Assembly: GCF_003386205.1 (NCBI RefSeq)
Contig: NZ_QRDY01000006.1
Coordinates: 228,666 to 292,665 of the forward strand
Length of the DNA: 64,000 nucleotides
DNA from: Cohnella lupini
GTDB lineage: Bacteria > Bacillota > Bacilli > Paenibacillales > Paenibacillaceae
Direction of reading: 5' to 3'
Shown here one piece after another: positions 25,611 through 34,414 of the stretch; the stretch's first letter is position 1; every line of letters starts with the position of its first letter. The notes under the pieces are model-generated. The model made no database searches, was not told where the DNA came from, and was given only the letters and a program-made list of their open reading frames with translations. The position numbers and the translations under genes were made by a program.

Positions 25611-26534
25611 TTATCGAGAACTGGAACCGGAGTTTTGGGCGTCCTTCAAGAATCCTTTGTCTTTAAAGAAGAACATAGCGATTATTGTAATCGCGTAAGG
25701 AACCATTTGCGTAAAATGGGACGGCATCGATAAGCCTTGCAGCCGTATGCTGAACGCATCCATTAATCCGAAGAGCAAACTGGAAGCGACAACGCCCAAC
25801 GGACCGGACTGTCCCAGCATCATGGCGACGAGCGCAATGAAGCCTCTGCCCGCGGTCATTCCTTCGGTGAACAAGGTTACCTGCCCTAACGAGAGCTGCG
25901 CCCCCGCGAGCGCGCAGAGAACTCCGCAGGCAAGCACGGCGCCGTATTGGTAACGCTGGACGCGTATGCCCAGGCTCCTTGCCGCAAGGGGGTTGCTTCC
26001 TGCCGCCAGAAAGCGGAACCCGCTGATCGTCCGGTAGAAATAATACCATATCATTCCCGCGATGACCAAAGCCAAGTAGACAAGCGGAGATTGACCCGAT
26101 AATATTTCGCCGAGGACGGGTATATCCTTAATCACGGGTATGTCCCACTTCGGAAGTCCGATCATCTCTTTATTGTAATAAGCGCCTTTAACGTGAAAGA
26201 TCGTTCGCAGACTAAACGTAGTCAGTCCGAGCGCAAGGAAATTCATGGCGACCCCGACGACGATTACGTTAGCCTGGAGTTGAATGCTTAAGTATGCGAA
26301 CAGAAGAGAAAAAACAGACACGCATGCAATCGCGAACAAGATAGCCAATGCCGTATTCTCGAAATAGTGGTTTCCGACTATCGCGGTGAACGCGCCGATG
26401 AGCATCAAGCCTTCCAGCCCGACGTTAAACAACCCGACGCGGGCGCATAAGGCTCCGCCAAGGGCTGCCAGCAATATCGGGGTCAATACGCGAAGCGCGG
26501 AGTTGAATAACGCAAGATCAAACAGCTGATCCAT
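25611..26534 (-). CDS. Nucleoside ABC transporter permease 2 (NupQ-like)
   Basis: A 307-residue polytopic permease of the BPD_transp_2 family with about 8-10 hydrophobic segments. GLFNVGLEGLMLIGAFTA near 33 and AGSNPLAARSLGIRVQRYQYGAVLACGVL near 180 (the coupling region for the ATPase) are typical of BMP-linked nucleoside importers. It overlaps the other permease gene by 17 bases. Together with the ATPase, first permease and BMP lipoprotein it forms a complete importer like B. subtilis NupNOPQ. Substrate preference (guanosine, other nucleosides) is not readable. Confidence 0.88.
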   Translation of the reverse strand: MDQLFDLALFNSALRVLTPILLAALGGALCARVGLFNVGLEGLMLIGAFTAIVGNHYFENTALAILFAIACVSVFSLLFAYLSIQLQANVIVVGVAMNFLALGLTTFSLRTIFHVKGAYYNKEMIGLPKWDIPVIKDIPVLGEILSGQSPLVYLALVIAGMIWYYFYRTISGFRFLAAGSNPLAARSLGIRVQRYQYGAVLACGVLCALAGAQLSLGQVTLFTEGMTAGRGFIALVAMMLGQSGPLGVVASSLLFGLMDAFSIRLQGLSMPSHFTQMVPYAITIIAMFFFKDKGFLKDAQNSGSSSR

Positions 26535-27585
26535 CTTGTTTCCTCCCCTTTCGCCGTTTCCAGTAAATACGCGTAAATTTGACGGTAATGAAGAGGATCA
26601 GAACCGATTGAATGACCGACCCGATCTCAAGCGGCACGTCCGTATTCAGCTCGACGCCCATTCCTCCCGTCTGAAGAGCAGCAAGGAAAAAAGCCGCTAT
26701 CGCCGTACCGATCGGATTGGCGTTGGCTAGAAGGGCAGCCATTATGCCCGTCCAAGCGTAATCGGCCGACGAGAACGCATTGTCGATATAACGGTACTGC
26801 GAACCGAGAATTTCCGTCGCTCCCGCAAGACCTGCTAGCCCCCCGCTCGCGAACATTGTCGCTATCATCAGCGAGGTTCGTCTTACACCGCCGTAAACGG
26901 CGAACAAGGGATTGCCTCCCAGCATTCGCGCTTCATATCCCGACACGGATTTCGAGAGATAGATAAAAAGAACGATTACTACAATTACGGCAATTATCAA
27001 TCCGGCATGAACGGCCATCCCTTTGAACAGTTTAGGTAGCCAGATTGCGTTGTCGAGCATGGCTGATTGAGCCATTGCCGCGGAGCCCGTCCGATCCTTG
27101 AAAGGATAAGCCACCATGTAACCGGCGAATAGGGTCGCGATATAATTCAGCAAAAGCGTCGTAATGAGCAAGTTAACCCGAAACCGCACGTCGAAATATC
27201 CGGCCATTGCCGACCATAGTCCGCCTGCGGCGATCCCCGCTAATAATGCGGCAACGCAGACGAGCCAAGCAGGACCGGGCATGTATAATCCGACAAGAGC
27301 CGCGCTTAATCCTCCGAGAACCATTTGTCCTTCGGCTCCAAGGTTAAAGAAGCCGGAACGGAAAGCGACCACGGCGCCCATCCCGATCAAAATGACGGGG
27401 GTAGCCCGGCTAAGCGTGCTGGTGAAAAAATAGAAGCTTCCGAACGCACCCTTCCACATTTCGGAATACGTTTCCGTTATGGAGCCTCCCGCGACTACAA
27501 TGGCTATCGATCCGGCCAATAATCCGAGGATAATCGCAGCTAATGGCCCAATCAACGGATGAAGCAGTTTATTGAACTTATTCAT
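26518..27585 (-). CDS. Nucleoside ABC transporter permease 1 (NupP-like)
   Basis: A 355-residue polytopic permease, longer than its partner as usual for this family. GFFNLGAEGQMVLGGLSAA near 82 and GGNPLFAVYGGVRRTSLMIATMFASGGLAGLAGATEILG-like segments near 224 mark the BPD_transp_2 family. The C-terminus is basic and cytosolic. It overlaps the ATPase gene by 8 bases and the second permease by 17, so the three are translationally coupled. Confidence 0.88.
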   Translation of the reverse strand: MNKFNKLLHPLIGPLAAIILGLLAGSIAIVVAGGSITETYSEMWKGAFGSFYFFTSTLSRATPVILIGMGAVVAFRSGFFNLGAEGQMVLGGLSAALVGLYMPGPAWLVCVAALLAGIAAGGLWSAMAGYFDVRFRVNLLITTLLLNYIATLFAGYMVAYPFKDRTGSAAMAQSAMLDNAIWLPKLFKGMAVHAGLIIAVIVVIVLFIYLSKSVSGYEARMLGGNPLFAVYGGVRRTSLMIATMFASGGLAGLAGATEILGSQYRYIDNAFSSADYAWTGIMAALLANANPIGTAIAAFFLAALQTGGMGVELNTDVPLEIGSVIQSVLILFITVKFTRIYWKRRKGRKQDGSAV

Positions 27586-29074
27586 TCCGTTTCCCCCCGG
27601 CCATCAGTAAGCTTAGCTTCTCCTCGGTCGCTTCGCCGACCTGCAGCTCCCCGGCGATCGCTCCTTCGTACATGACGATAATGCGATCGGACAGCTTCAG
27701 AACCTCCGACAACTCCGAAGAGATCAGAAGGATGGCGCCTCCGCCGTCCCGTTTGCGAAGCAATTGATCATGAATCGTCTCCATCGCGCCGATATCTACA
27801 CCACGGGTTGGCTCCGCCGCTATCAAAAACGGCGTATTCTGGGCCAGTTCACGAGCCACGATCAATTTCTGCAGGTTGCCTCCGGACAAATTCTGCGTTT
27901 GGTTATCGAGCGAACCGGCTTTAATCGAATATTGTTTGATCCAATCGGATACAAGCCCTCTGATAACTTTCCTTTTCAATATGCCGAATCGTTGCAGCCT
28001 GCGCTGATGCCCCATGACTCCGGTCTCGGCGACGGTCGCCGATTTATTGGCTCCCCAAATATACCGGTCTTCGGGAATGTGGGCGAGCCCCGCGTCCCTA
28101 AGATCCCGCGCGTTTCGTCCCGTCATGTTTGCGCCTAATAACGAAATCTTCCCATGATCCGGCGATAGCAGGCCCGCGATGACTTGTATCAACTCCGACT
28201 GCCCGTTTCCGGATATTCCCGCTATCCCCACGATTTCTCCCGCCCTAACCTGCAGGCTGATCGAATCCAGAAGCTTTTTGCTTCCGCCGCCCGACAGCGA
28301 AACGTTATTTAACTCGAGCACGGGATGTTTGGGCATGGATGGCTGCTTTATGGACGGCGCGAGCGCTCGACCGACCATCAGGTTGGATAATTGCTCCACG
28401 TCCGTATCGGACGCTTCTACGACTCCCGTGACTTCGCCGTCGCGAAGTACGGTTATCCTGTCGGCCGCGCTCATGACTTCGTTCAGTTTATGGCTAATCA
28501 AGATGAAGCTCTTGCCCTTAAGCGTCAACGCTTTGATCGCTTCCAGAAGCTCCTTGACCTCCAATGGCGTCAGAACCCCTGTCGGCTCGTCCAAAATAAT
28601 GATTTCCGCGCCTTGGTAGAGCACTTTGAGAATTTCCACGCGCTGCTGAACGCCAAGCGGACAGTCGCCTACCTTAGCAAGGGGATCGACCTTAATACCG
28701 TAATTTTTCGACAATGCCTCCACTTGGGCAACCGCCGCTTTACGGTCGAACTTAATAACGCCAGGTTCCTTACCGATGACGATGTTTTCCGCGACGGTGA
28801 AATTCGGGAAGAGCATGAAGTGTTGATGAACCATTCCGATGCCATGCCGAATCGCTTCCTTAGGATCGTTAAAAAACACTTCTTTGCCGTTTAGCTTGAT
28901 CGAGCCGGAGGATGGTTGTTCCATTCCATACAGAATACGCATCAAAGTCGTTTTCCCGGCCCCGTTCTCGCCTACGATGGCATGCACTTCGCCCGCCTTG
29001 AGATTATAGTTAATCCCTCTGTTCGCGTTGACGTCGCCATAGCTTTTCGAAATCCGTTCCATCTCGAGCAGCAT
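27578..29074 (-). CDS. Nucleoside ABC transporter ATP-binding protein (NupO-like)
   Basis: A 498-residue double ATPase with two ABC domains. The first has Walker A GENGAGKTT near 35 and Walker B IIILDEPTGVLT near 163; its signature region LGVQQRVEIL replaces LSGGQ. The second has a degenerate Walker A GISGNGQSE near 290 and signature LSGGNLQKL near 398, the usual asymmetric layout of sugar/nucleoside importers. GGAGGAATCAC precedes the ATG. A stem-loop at 29111-29134 separates it from the BMP lipoprotein gene. Confidence 0.9.
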   Translation of the reverse strand: MLLEMERISKSYGDVNANRGINYNLKAGEVHAIVGENGAGKTTLMRILYGMEQPSSGSIKLNGKEVFFNDPKEAIRHGIGMVHQHFMLFPNFTVAENIVIGKEPGVIKFDRKAAVAQVEALSKNYGIKVDPLAKVGDCPLGVQQRVEILKVLYQGAEIIILDEPTGVLTPLEVKELLEAIKALTLKGKSFILISHKLNEVMSAADRITVLRDGEVTGVVEASDTDVEQLSNLMVGRALAPSIKQPSMPKHPVLELNNVSLSGGGSKKLLDSISLQVRAGEIVGIAGISGNGQSELIQVIAGLLSPDHGKISLLGANMTGRNARDLRDAGLAHIPEDRYIWGANKSATVAETGVMGHQRRLQRFGILKRKVIRGLVSDWIKQYSIKAGSLDNQTQNLSGGNLQKLIVARELAQNTPFLIAAEPTRGVDIGAMETIHDQLLRKRDGGGAILLISSELSEVLKLSDRIIVMYEGAIAGELQVGEATEEKLSLLMAGGKRNE

Positions 29075-29110
29075 GTGATTCCTCCAATCCGTTGTCCTAA
29101 AGCATAGGAA

Positions 29111-29134
29111 ACCGGCTGCTTAGGGGCAGCCGGT
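29111..29134 (-). promoter_or_regulatory. Intercistronic stem-loop between BMP lipoprotein and ATPase genes
   Basis: ACCGGCTGC/GCAGCCGGT with a 6-nt loop and TTTCCT after it on the minus strand. It could protect the upstream message or stop part of the transcripts, giving more binding protein than ATPase. Confidence 0.6.
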
Positions 29135-29165
29135 CATAACAAGCAGTATATAATTTAATATTAAA

Positions 29166-30227
29166 TTATTGTGCCGGGAGTTCGACTACTACAGTCCCTG
29201 CAACGATATCATCATTGATCTTCTTCAGCTTGTCAACGTTTTCTTGTCCGATTGCTTCGCTAAGAGGGGACTTGCCTTCTTTGTTAACATAAGTCAGGCC
29301 CACTCCGCCTTCTTTAAGGCCGTAATCGCGCACTCCGTAAGTGAAGTTGCCCGCGACGAAATCTTTAACCGTTTCGTAGGCGACGGCATCCGTACCTTTA
29401 AGTTGCGCTAGAATAACCTGTTTGCCGTCCGTATTATCGCTATCTTGACCGGAAGTGTAGAAGCCCTTCTCTCCCGCTGCTTCGAAGACGCCTAGGTCGC
29501 CGACGGCGGACATTCCGGCAATAAAATCGGCGCCTTGCGAGTTTTGCAGGATCGCAAGCTCTTTCGCTTTGGCAGGATCCGTAAATCCGCCTACGTAGTT
29601 CACCAATACTTTAACGTCGGGATTAACCGACTTCGCGCCTTGCTCGAATCCGTGCGTGTACTTAGCCATCAACGGAATATCCATAGCGACTACGTTTCCT
29701 ACCGTACCGGATTTCGAAATCAGGGCAGCTGCCGCGCCTAGCAAGTAAGAAGCTTCATGCTCGCGGAAAGCTACGCTGCGAACGTTCGGCAAATCAATGA
29801 CCGTATCGATGACAGCGAACGATTTGTCCGGAAATTCCGGAGCTATTTTCTTCAAAGCGTCTTCGACTTGAAAGGTCGAAGTGATGATCAGATCGTAATC
29901 GCCTGCGGCGGCCGTCCGAATATTCTGCTCGATGGAAGCAGGATCGGTGGATTCTATCGTTTTTACTTCGACTCCGAATTCTTCGCCGGCTTTCTTGAAG
30001 CCTTCGTCCATCAATTGGAAGAACGGGTTGACGCCGATCGGCTCAGGCGTAATCAAAGCTATTTTTTTAGGCTTTGCATCCGGCGAAGCGGACTCGGAAG
30101 CGCTAGCTGGAGTGGTTTCGCTGGCGTTTGAGCTGCTTGGCGCGTTGTTCTCGTTTTTCGATCCGCATGCCGCAAGGACTCCCCCGAGTACTACGAACAT
30201 AAGAACGAGCAATAATGGTTTTTTCAT
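29166..30227 (-). CDS. BMP-family nucleoside-binding lipoprotein
   Basis: A 353-residue extracytoplasmic binding protein. The signal peptide ends in the lipobox LAAC with Cys21 as lipid anchor, followed by a Ser/Ala/Glu-rich linker to about residue 52. The rest matches the Bmp/PnrA-like fold (KIALITPEPIGVNPFFQLMDEGF; DYDLIITSTFQVEDALKKIA; AVIDTV; FREHEASYLLGAAAAL). PnrA and NupN bind purine nucleosides, so this is the likely ligand class. It is the first gene of the importer operon; two GACAAAAT repeats lie upstream. Confidence 0.9.
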   Translation of the reverse strand: MKKPLLLVLMFVVLGGVLAACGSKNENNAPSSSNASETTPASASESASPDAKPKKIALITPEPIGVNPFFQLMDEGFKKAGEEFGVEVKTIESTDPASIEQNIRTAAAGDYDLIITSTFQVEDALKKIAPEFPDKSFAVIDTVIDLPNVRSVAFREHEASYLLGAAAALISKSGTVGNVVAMDIPLMAKYTHGFEQGAKSVNPDVKVLVNYVGGFTDPAKAKELAILQNSQGADFIAGMSAVGDLGVFEAAGEKGFYTSGQDSDNTDGKQVILAQLKGTDAVAYETVKDFVAGNFTYGVRDYGLKEGGVGLTYVNKEGKSPLSEAIGQENVDKLKKINDDIVAGTVVVELPAQ

Positions 30228-30281
30228 TTTGTATTCTCTCCTAATTTATTATTCTATAGACTATCTATTATATCCTAGTTT

Positions 30282-30332
30282 AACGGTTGGATTTTGTCAA
30301 AACATAAAATATTTTGTATTATTTTGTCGAAT
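30282..30332 (-). promoter_or_regulatory. Upstream region of the nucleoside importer with direct repeats
   Basis: GACAAAAT occurs twice on the minus strand in an AT-rich stretch, and TTGACA (inside one copy) and TATAAT (near 30262-30270) are present but 22 bases apart. A regulated, non-optimal promoter is likely. I looked for a purine riboswitch core here and found none. Confidence 0.4.
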
Positions 30333-30337
30333 GAGTT

Positions 30338-31324
30338 TTAGGCTTTACGACGGTTCAAATGAATGAAAGTCACGGCAAGAGCGAGAACCAATACCGATCC
30401 TTTAATGATGTCGGTCGTATAATATTGAACGTTCATCATCGTTAGTCCGTTGACTAGCACCCCCATAAGGACGGCCCCGAAAAAGGTACCGATAATGTTG
30501 GGACGACCGGCCGCGAACACGGAGTAACCGACGAATACCGCCGCCACGGATTCCATCAGCATCGGGGCGCCCGCGTCGATCTGTCCGGAACCGATGCGGG
30601 AAGCAAATAGGATGCCTCCGATCGAGGCGAAAATACCCGAGGCGACATAGGCTAGCGTTCTTACCCGTTTCACCTTCAAACCGGACAGCCTGGCAGCCTC
30701 CTCGTTGCCGCCCGTCATGATCATCTGCCGTCCCCACCTCGTGTATTTGAAAAAGACGTGGGCGGCTATGACGGCCAGAAGCATGAGAATAACGGGAAAA
30801 GGAACGCCTAATAACTTGCCTTGTCCGATCCAGAGGAAATTCTTGTCCATTACTCCCGGTGCGGTCGTTCCGTCCGGCAAAGGCATATTGTTATAAATGG
30901 AATAGCCTTTGGTGTAGGTCTTGTGGATTCCGTTTACGATGTACATGACGGCAAGCGTCGCCAACAAATCCGGTATCCGAATCTTGACGATCAATAGAGC
31001 GTTCAATATTCCGACGAGCGCTCCAATGACGATCGGAACGACCAGCACGACGACGAGCGGCATCTCGTACCACACCATCAAGGTCGCCGTTACGACCGTC
31101 GAGAGTGAAACAGTGGCTCCTACCGATAAATCGAATCCGTCGACCGTCAAAGATATCGTGACTCCGATAGCGACGAACGTAACGATGGAGATAGAACGAA
31201 GTATATCCGTCAAGTTGCCGTAAGTGAAAAAATACTCGCTTTGAAAGGAGAAGAAAACAATAACCAATCCGATGAACGCAAGCGCCCCGTATTTAAACGT
31301 AAACGGCAGCAGATGCTTTTTCAC
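30338..31324 (-). CDS. Sugar ABC transporter permease (RbsC/XylH-like)
   Basis: A 328-residue polytopic permease of the BPD_transp_2 family. GFDLSVGATVSLSTVV near 66, LNALLIVKIRIPDLLATLAVMYIVNGI-type segment near 110 and TGGNEEAARLSGLKVKRVRTLAYVASG near 198 are typical of ribose/xylose-type importers. The GTG at 31324 has GGAGG 8 bases upstream and overlaps the ATPase stop (GTGA); the open frame upstream is a shadow of that gene. It is the last gene of a three-gene importer. Confidence 0.88.
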   Translation of the reverse strand: MKKHLLPFTFKYGALAFIGLVIVFFSFQSEYFFTYGNLTDILRSISIVTFVAIGVTISLTVDGFDLSVGATVSLSTVVTATLMVWYEMPLVVVLVVPIVIGALVGILNALLIVKIRIPDLLATLAVMYIVNGIHKTYTKGYSIYNNMPLPDGTTAPGVMDKNFLWIGQGKLLGVPFPVILMLLAVIAAHVFFKYTRWGRQMIMTGGNEEAARLSGLKVKRVRTLAYVASGIFASIGGILFASRIGSGQIDAGAPMLMESVAAVFVGYSVFAAGRPNIIGTFFGAVLMGVLVNGLTMMNVQYYTTDIIKGSVLVLALAVTFIHLNRRKA

Positions 31325-32844
31325 GCTAATTCCTCCCGGCCCGCGCTGGCGTAATACAATAAATCCTCTTGCGTCGCTTCTCCGCGGCTGAATGATTTTA
31401 CGACGAAACCGTCGCACATGACGAGTATGCGGTCGGCCAGCCCGAGCGCCTCGGCAAACTCGCACGTTAAGTACAATATCCCCTTGCCTTTCTGCGCCAG
31501 CTTACCTATGATTCGGAAAATATCGCTTTTCGCCCCGACGTCCACTCCTTTGGTAGGCTCGTCGAACAGAAAGACTTCCGCTTCCGTACCTAACCATTTC
31601 CCGATAGCAACCTTTTGTTGATTTCCTCCGCTTAAGAAGGCGGCTAGTTGAGAAACGGATGCGGTTTTAATTCCTAGACCCGAGATCTGGCCGTTAGCGA
31701 ATTCCCGCTCCGATTTGCCCGACAAGAAACCGAATCGGCTTATCGCCTTCAAGATAGGCAAGCTAAGATTATGCAACACCGACTCCCTGACGAGAATGCC
31801 TTCCTTGCGCCGCTCCTCCGGAATAAGGGCGATACCCGCCCGCACCGCGTCTGAGGGGCTTCCGAGCTTAACCGATCGTCCTTCAACGGAAATGGTCCCC
31901 CGCTCAATAGCGTCGGCTCCGAACAAAACTCTGGATAACTCGGTCTTGCCGGCGCCGACGAGCCCTACGATCGCTACGATCTCGCCTCGCCGAACGTCCA
32001 GGTCGACGCTCCGTACGCGCCGTCCGGCCTCCAGACCCCGAACCGATAATATCGGCTCGCCTATAGTCGCGGGCAGCTTGGGGAATTCCTCCTCGAAGCT
32101 TTTTCCGAGCATCGCGCGGACGACCCCGGCGGAATCGATATCTTCCTTACGCTCGGTCAGCACTCTCTCGCCGTCCCTCATGACCGTTATTCGATCGCAT
32201 ATCCGGAACACTTCGGGCAGACGGTGAGAGATGAAGATGACGCCGATGCCCGAGTCCTTCAGCCCTCGCATGATGCCGAACAGCTTGTCCGCTTCATCCA
32301 AGCTTAACGGTGCGGTCGGTTCGTCGAGAATAACGAATTTCGCTTCTTCGGCAAGCAATCTAGCGATAAGCACTAACTGTTTCTCAGATAAAGTCAAATC
32401 CCTGATTAATGCCTGCGGCGCTATCGTTAGTCCGATTCGTTTGAGCACTTCGCCAGCCGCATCGTGAAGACTTCCCCATTTTAACCAAGGGTTGCCCTTA
32501 GAATTGGCAAGCTGATCGAGGAATATATTTTCCGAAACGCTGAGATGGGAAACGAGAGAGGTGTCGACCTCTTGATAGACGCAATGAATGCCGGCTTTCT
32601 TCGAATCGGCTGGCGATCGGAAAACGAACGTACCAACTTCAGATTCAATCGTGCCCTCATCGGTCTCATAAGCGCCGGACAAAATTTTCATCAAAGTGCT
32701 CTTGCCTGCCCCGTTAGCTCCGAGCAACGCGTGGATCTCGCCTCCCTTAAGGTTGAAATCCACGTTCTTCAAGGCTGGAACGCCAGCGAAAGATTTCGAG
32801 ATGCTCCTCATGTTCAATTCAGAAACCGGCTTGGTCTTCGACAT
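31321..32844 (-). CDS. Sugar ABC transporter ATP-binding protein (RbsA/XylG-like)
   Basis: A 507-residue double ABC ATPase. The first domain has Walker A GANGAGKST near 43, signature LSEKQ near 156 and Walker B FVILDEPTAPL. The second has Walker A-like GLVGAGKTE, signature LSGGNQQKVAIGKWL and VFLFDEPTKGVDVGAK. I chose the ATG at 32844, with AAGGGG 9 bases upstream; the TTG three codons earlier overlaps the site. Its stop overlaps the permease start. Family members import ribose, xylose, galactose or autoinducer-2; the sequence alone does not say which. Confidence 0.9.
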   Translation of the reverse strand: MSKTKPVSELNMRSISKSFAGVPALKNVDFNLKGGEIHALLGANGAGKSTLMKILSGAYETDEGTIESEVGTFVFRSPADSKKAGIHCVYQEVDTSLVSHLSVSENIFLDQLANSKGNPWLKWGSLHDAAGEVLKRIGLTIAPQALIRDLTLSEKQLVLIARLLAEEAKFVILDEPTAPLSLDEADKLFGIMRGLKDSGIGVIFISHRLPEVFRICDRITVMRDGERVLTERKEDIDSAGVVRAMLGKSFEEEFPKLPATIGEPILSVRGLEAGRRVRSVDLDVRRGEIVAIVGLVGAGKTELSRVLFGADAIERGTISVEGRSVKLGSPSDAVRAGIALIPEERRKEGILVRESVLHNLSLPILKAISRFGFLSGKSEREFANGQISGLGIKTASVSQLAAFLSGGNQQKVAIGKWLGTEAEVFLFDEPTKGVDVGAKSDIFRIIGKLAQKGKGILYLTCEFAEALGLADRILVMCDGFVVKSFSRGEATQEDLLYYASAGREELA

Positions 32845-32896
32845 CGCAATCAACCCCTTCCCAACCGTAATGATCCTCCGCGTTTACAGCAGGAAA

Positions 32897-32919
32897 CGGC
32901 GCGGTTATTATCCGCGCCG
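32897..32919 (-). promoter_or_regulatory. Intercistronic stem-loop between sugar-binding protein and ATPase genes
   Basis: CGGCGCGG/CCGCGCCG with a 7-nt loop followed by TTTCC on the minus strand. Like the one at 29111-29134 it may favour the binding-protein message. Confidence 0.6.
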
Positions 32920-32952
32920 CACCGTGCCTAGCTTCTTCGATCTAAACCTATG

Positions 32953-34104
32953 TTACTTAGCTCCGACCGACGTTTCGAGCTCTTTCAAGTATTCCGTGTT
33001 ACCCAGGTCGCTGCTTCCCCATCCATCCACGTACTGGGAAAGATCGGCCGTCGTAATGACTTTATCTTTCGGCAACGCGTCGCGATGAACGAATACCGGC
33101 TCGAGTTGAACGACGGGATCCGTCGTATCGCCGTGGAACTTCTGATACAAATATCTCACTTGAACGGTACCGATAGACGTAGGATCTACTGCTGCCGACG
33201 CTACCCAAGGACTAGTCGGATCTTGGATCATTTTCAAATCCTCGTCGCTAAGATCGATGCCGTACACTTTGATTTCGTCGCGGCCGGCTTGTTTAATCGC
33301 ATTGGACGCGCCTTTAGCGAATTCATCCCATGCCGCCCACACCGCCGTAATATCGCCTTTATTCGGATATTGCTTCAATACGGCTTCCATTCTAGTCTGA
33401 CTGTCCAGTTGTGGATTGCTGGCATCTCCGAATTGCGAGATTTCCTTGATGTCCGGATATTTCTCGGTAAAAGCCTTATAGGCGATTTGACGGCTTTCCA
33501 TCGGCGGGAAACCGGCTACCCATACCTTAACGATATTACCTTTGCCGCCCGCTTCTTCGGCCAACTTCTCCAAAGTGAATTCGGCAAGCAGTTGATCGTT
33601 CTGGGCTAAGTTCGTAATTCCTTCGAAATCGTTCAGACCGGAGTCGAACGCTACGATCGGAATGCCTGCTTCTTTTGCTTTGTTCAACCCGTTGGTGAGC
33701 GCCGCGGCATCGCCGTGATCGATCAAGATTCCGTCGAATTTTTGGTTAACGGCAGAATCCAGGTTTGCGGATAATTTAGCGAGATCGTTCTCGGAAGACA
33801 ATACCGTAACTTCGCCCCCGAATTTCGCTACTTGCTTTTTGACTCCGTCAACGTACTGCGCGGAGAAGGTTCCCGTGTTAAACCGCATGACGAGCGCGAT
33901 TTTCTTGCCTTTCAAAGCGTCGGACGCGGACGCGCTCTCCGAAGGCTCTGCCGAAGCGGAAGACGTTGCCGAAGCAGACGGGGATTCCAAAGCAGGTGCC
34001 GAACTACCGGCGTTATTCTTTTCTTTATTGCCGCACGCGGCCAGCACCAATACGAGCACCAATGCAAGCGCGAGCCATGCCCCTTTGAACTTTCTTTGCG
34101 TCAT
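32953..34104 (-). CDS. Sugar-binding lipoprotein (periplasmic-binding type 1)
   Basis: A 383-residue extracytoplasmic binding protein. The lipobox LAAC puts the lipid on Cys24; a Ser/Ala/Glu-rich linker runs to about 65. The fold matches RbsB/XylF-type proteins: KKIALVMRFNTGTFSAQYVDGVKKQVAKFG, then FDGILIDHGDAAAL, GIPIVAFDSGL, NIVKVWVAGFPPMESRQIAYK and VWAAWDEFAKGASNAIKQAG. The ligand is probably a pentose or other small sugar. It is first in its operon behind a strong promoter with a palindromic operator candidate. Confidence 0.9.
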   Translation of the reverse strand: MTQRKFKGAWLALALVLVLVLAACGNKEKNNAGSSAPALESPSASATSSASAEPSESASASDALKGKKIALVMRFNTGTFSAQYVDGVKKQVAKFGGEVTVLSSENDLAKLSANLDSAVNQKFDGILIDHGDAAALTNGLNKAKEAGIPIVAFDSGLNDFEGITNLAQNDQLLAEFTLEKLAEEAGGKGNIVKVWVAGFPPMESRQIAYKAFTEKYPDIKEISQFGDASNPQLDSQTRMEAVLKQYPNKGDITAVWAAWDEFAKGASNAIKQAGRDEIKVYGIDLSDEDLKMIQDPTSPWVASAAVDPTSIGTVQVRYLYQKFHGDTTDPVVQLEPVFVHRDALPKDKVITTADLSQYVDGWGSSDLGNTEYLKELETSVGAK

Positions 34105-34128
34105 CTCTCTCTGCCTCCCAAATCATGT

Positions 34129-34143
34129 ATCATTCTATGATAA
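34129..34143. promoter_or_regulatory. Operator candidate TATCAT-TCT-ATGATA
   Basis: A perfect 6-base inverted repeat with a 3-base centre, located 7-21 bases downstream of the -10 box, just at the expected transcription start. A repressor bound here would block the sugar importer promoter. Confidence 0.55.
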
Positions 34144-34149
34144 AATTTA

Positions 34150-34178
34150 CTATAATCACATATCCCTAGTATGTCAAT
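34150..34178 (-). promoter_or_regulatory. Sigma-A promoter of the sugar importer operon
   Basis: TTGACA (34173-34178), 17-base spacer, TATAGT (34150-34155) on the minus strand. The rest of the 310-base gap (34105-34414) holds the operator candidate and the spoIVA terminator and no gene that I can see. Confidence 0.88.
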
Positions 34179-34346
34179 CGGTTTTATGTAATTAATTACC
34201 CCTTAGCTTGTTTCGCCACTAAAAACGACTGAACCATCCATTATTCTAGGTCATTTACTAGTCTCTGACAACAGAAAAAAGGCTATATTCCTAGATTAGA
34301 AACATCGTAATTGCTTATATTTCCTTAGATGGTGTTTATCTGACAC

Positions 34347-34398
34347 AAAAAACACGAAGCGTTTCCGGGGAGATACATCTTCCCCAGGAAACGCTTCG
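34347..34398 (-). terminator. Terminator after spoIVA
   Basis: A long stem (CGAAGCGTTTCC with GGAAACGCTTCG plus an inner GGGGA/TCCCC) followed by TGTTTTTTG on the minus strand. Confidence 0.9.
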
Positions 34399-34414
34399 TG
34401 CCTCTCTTACTCGT

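Noticed and set aside
30228..30337. Purine riboswitch upstream of the nucleoside importer
   Set aside because: The conserved core (paired P1 with the usual J and loop sequences) is not present.
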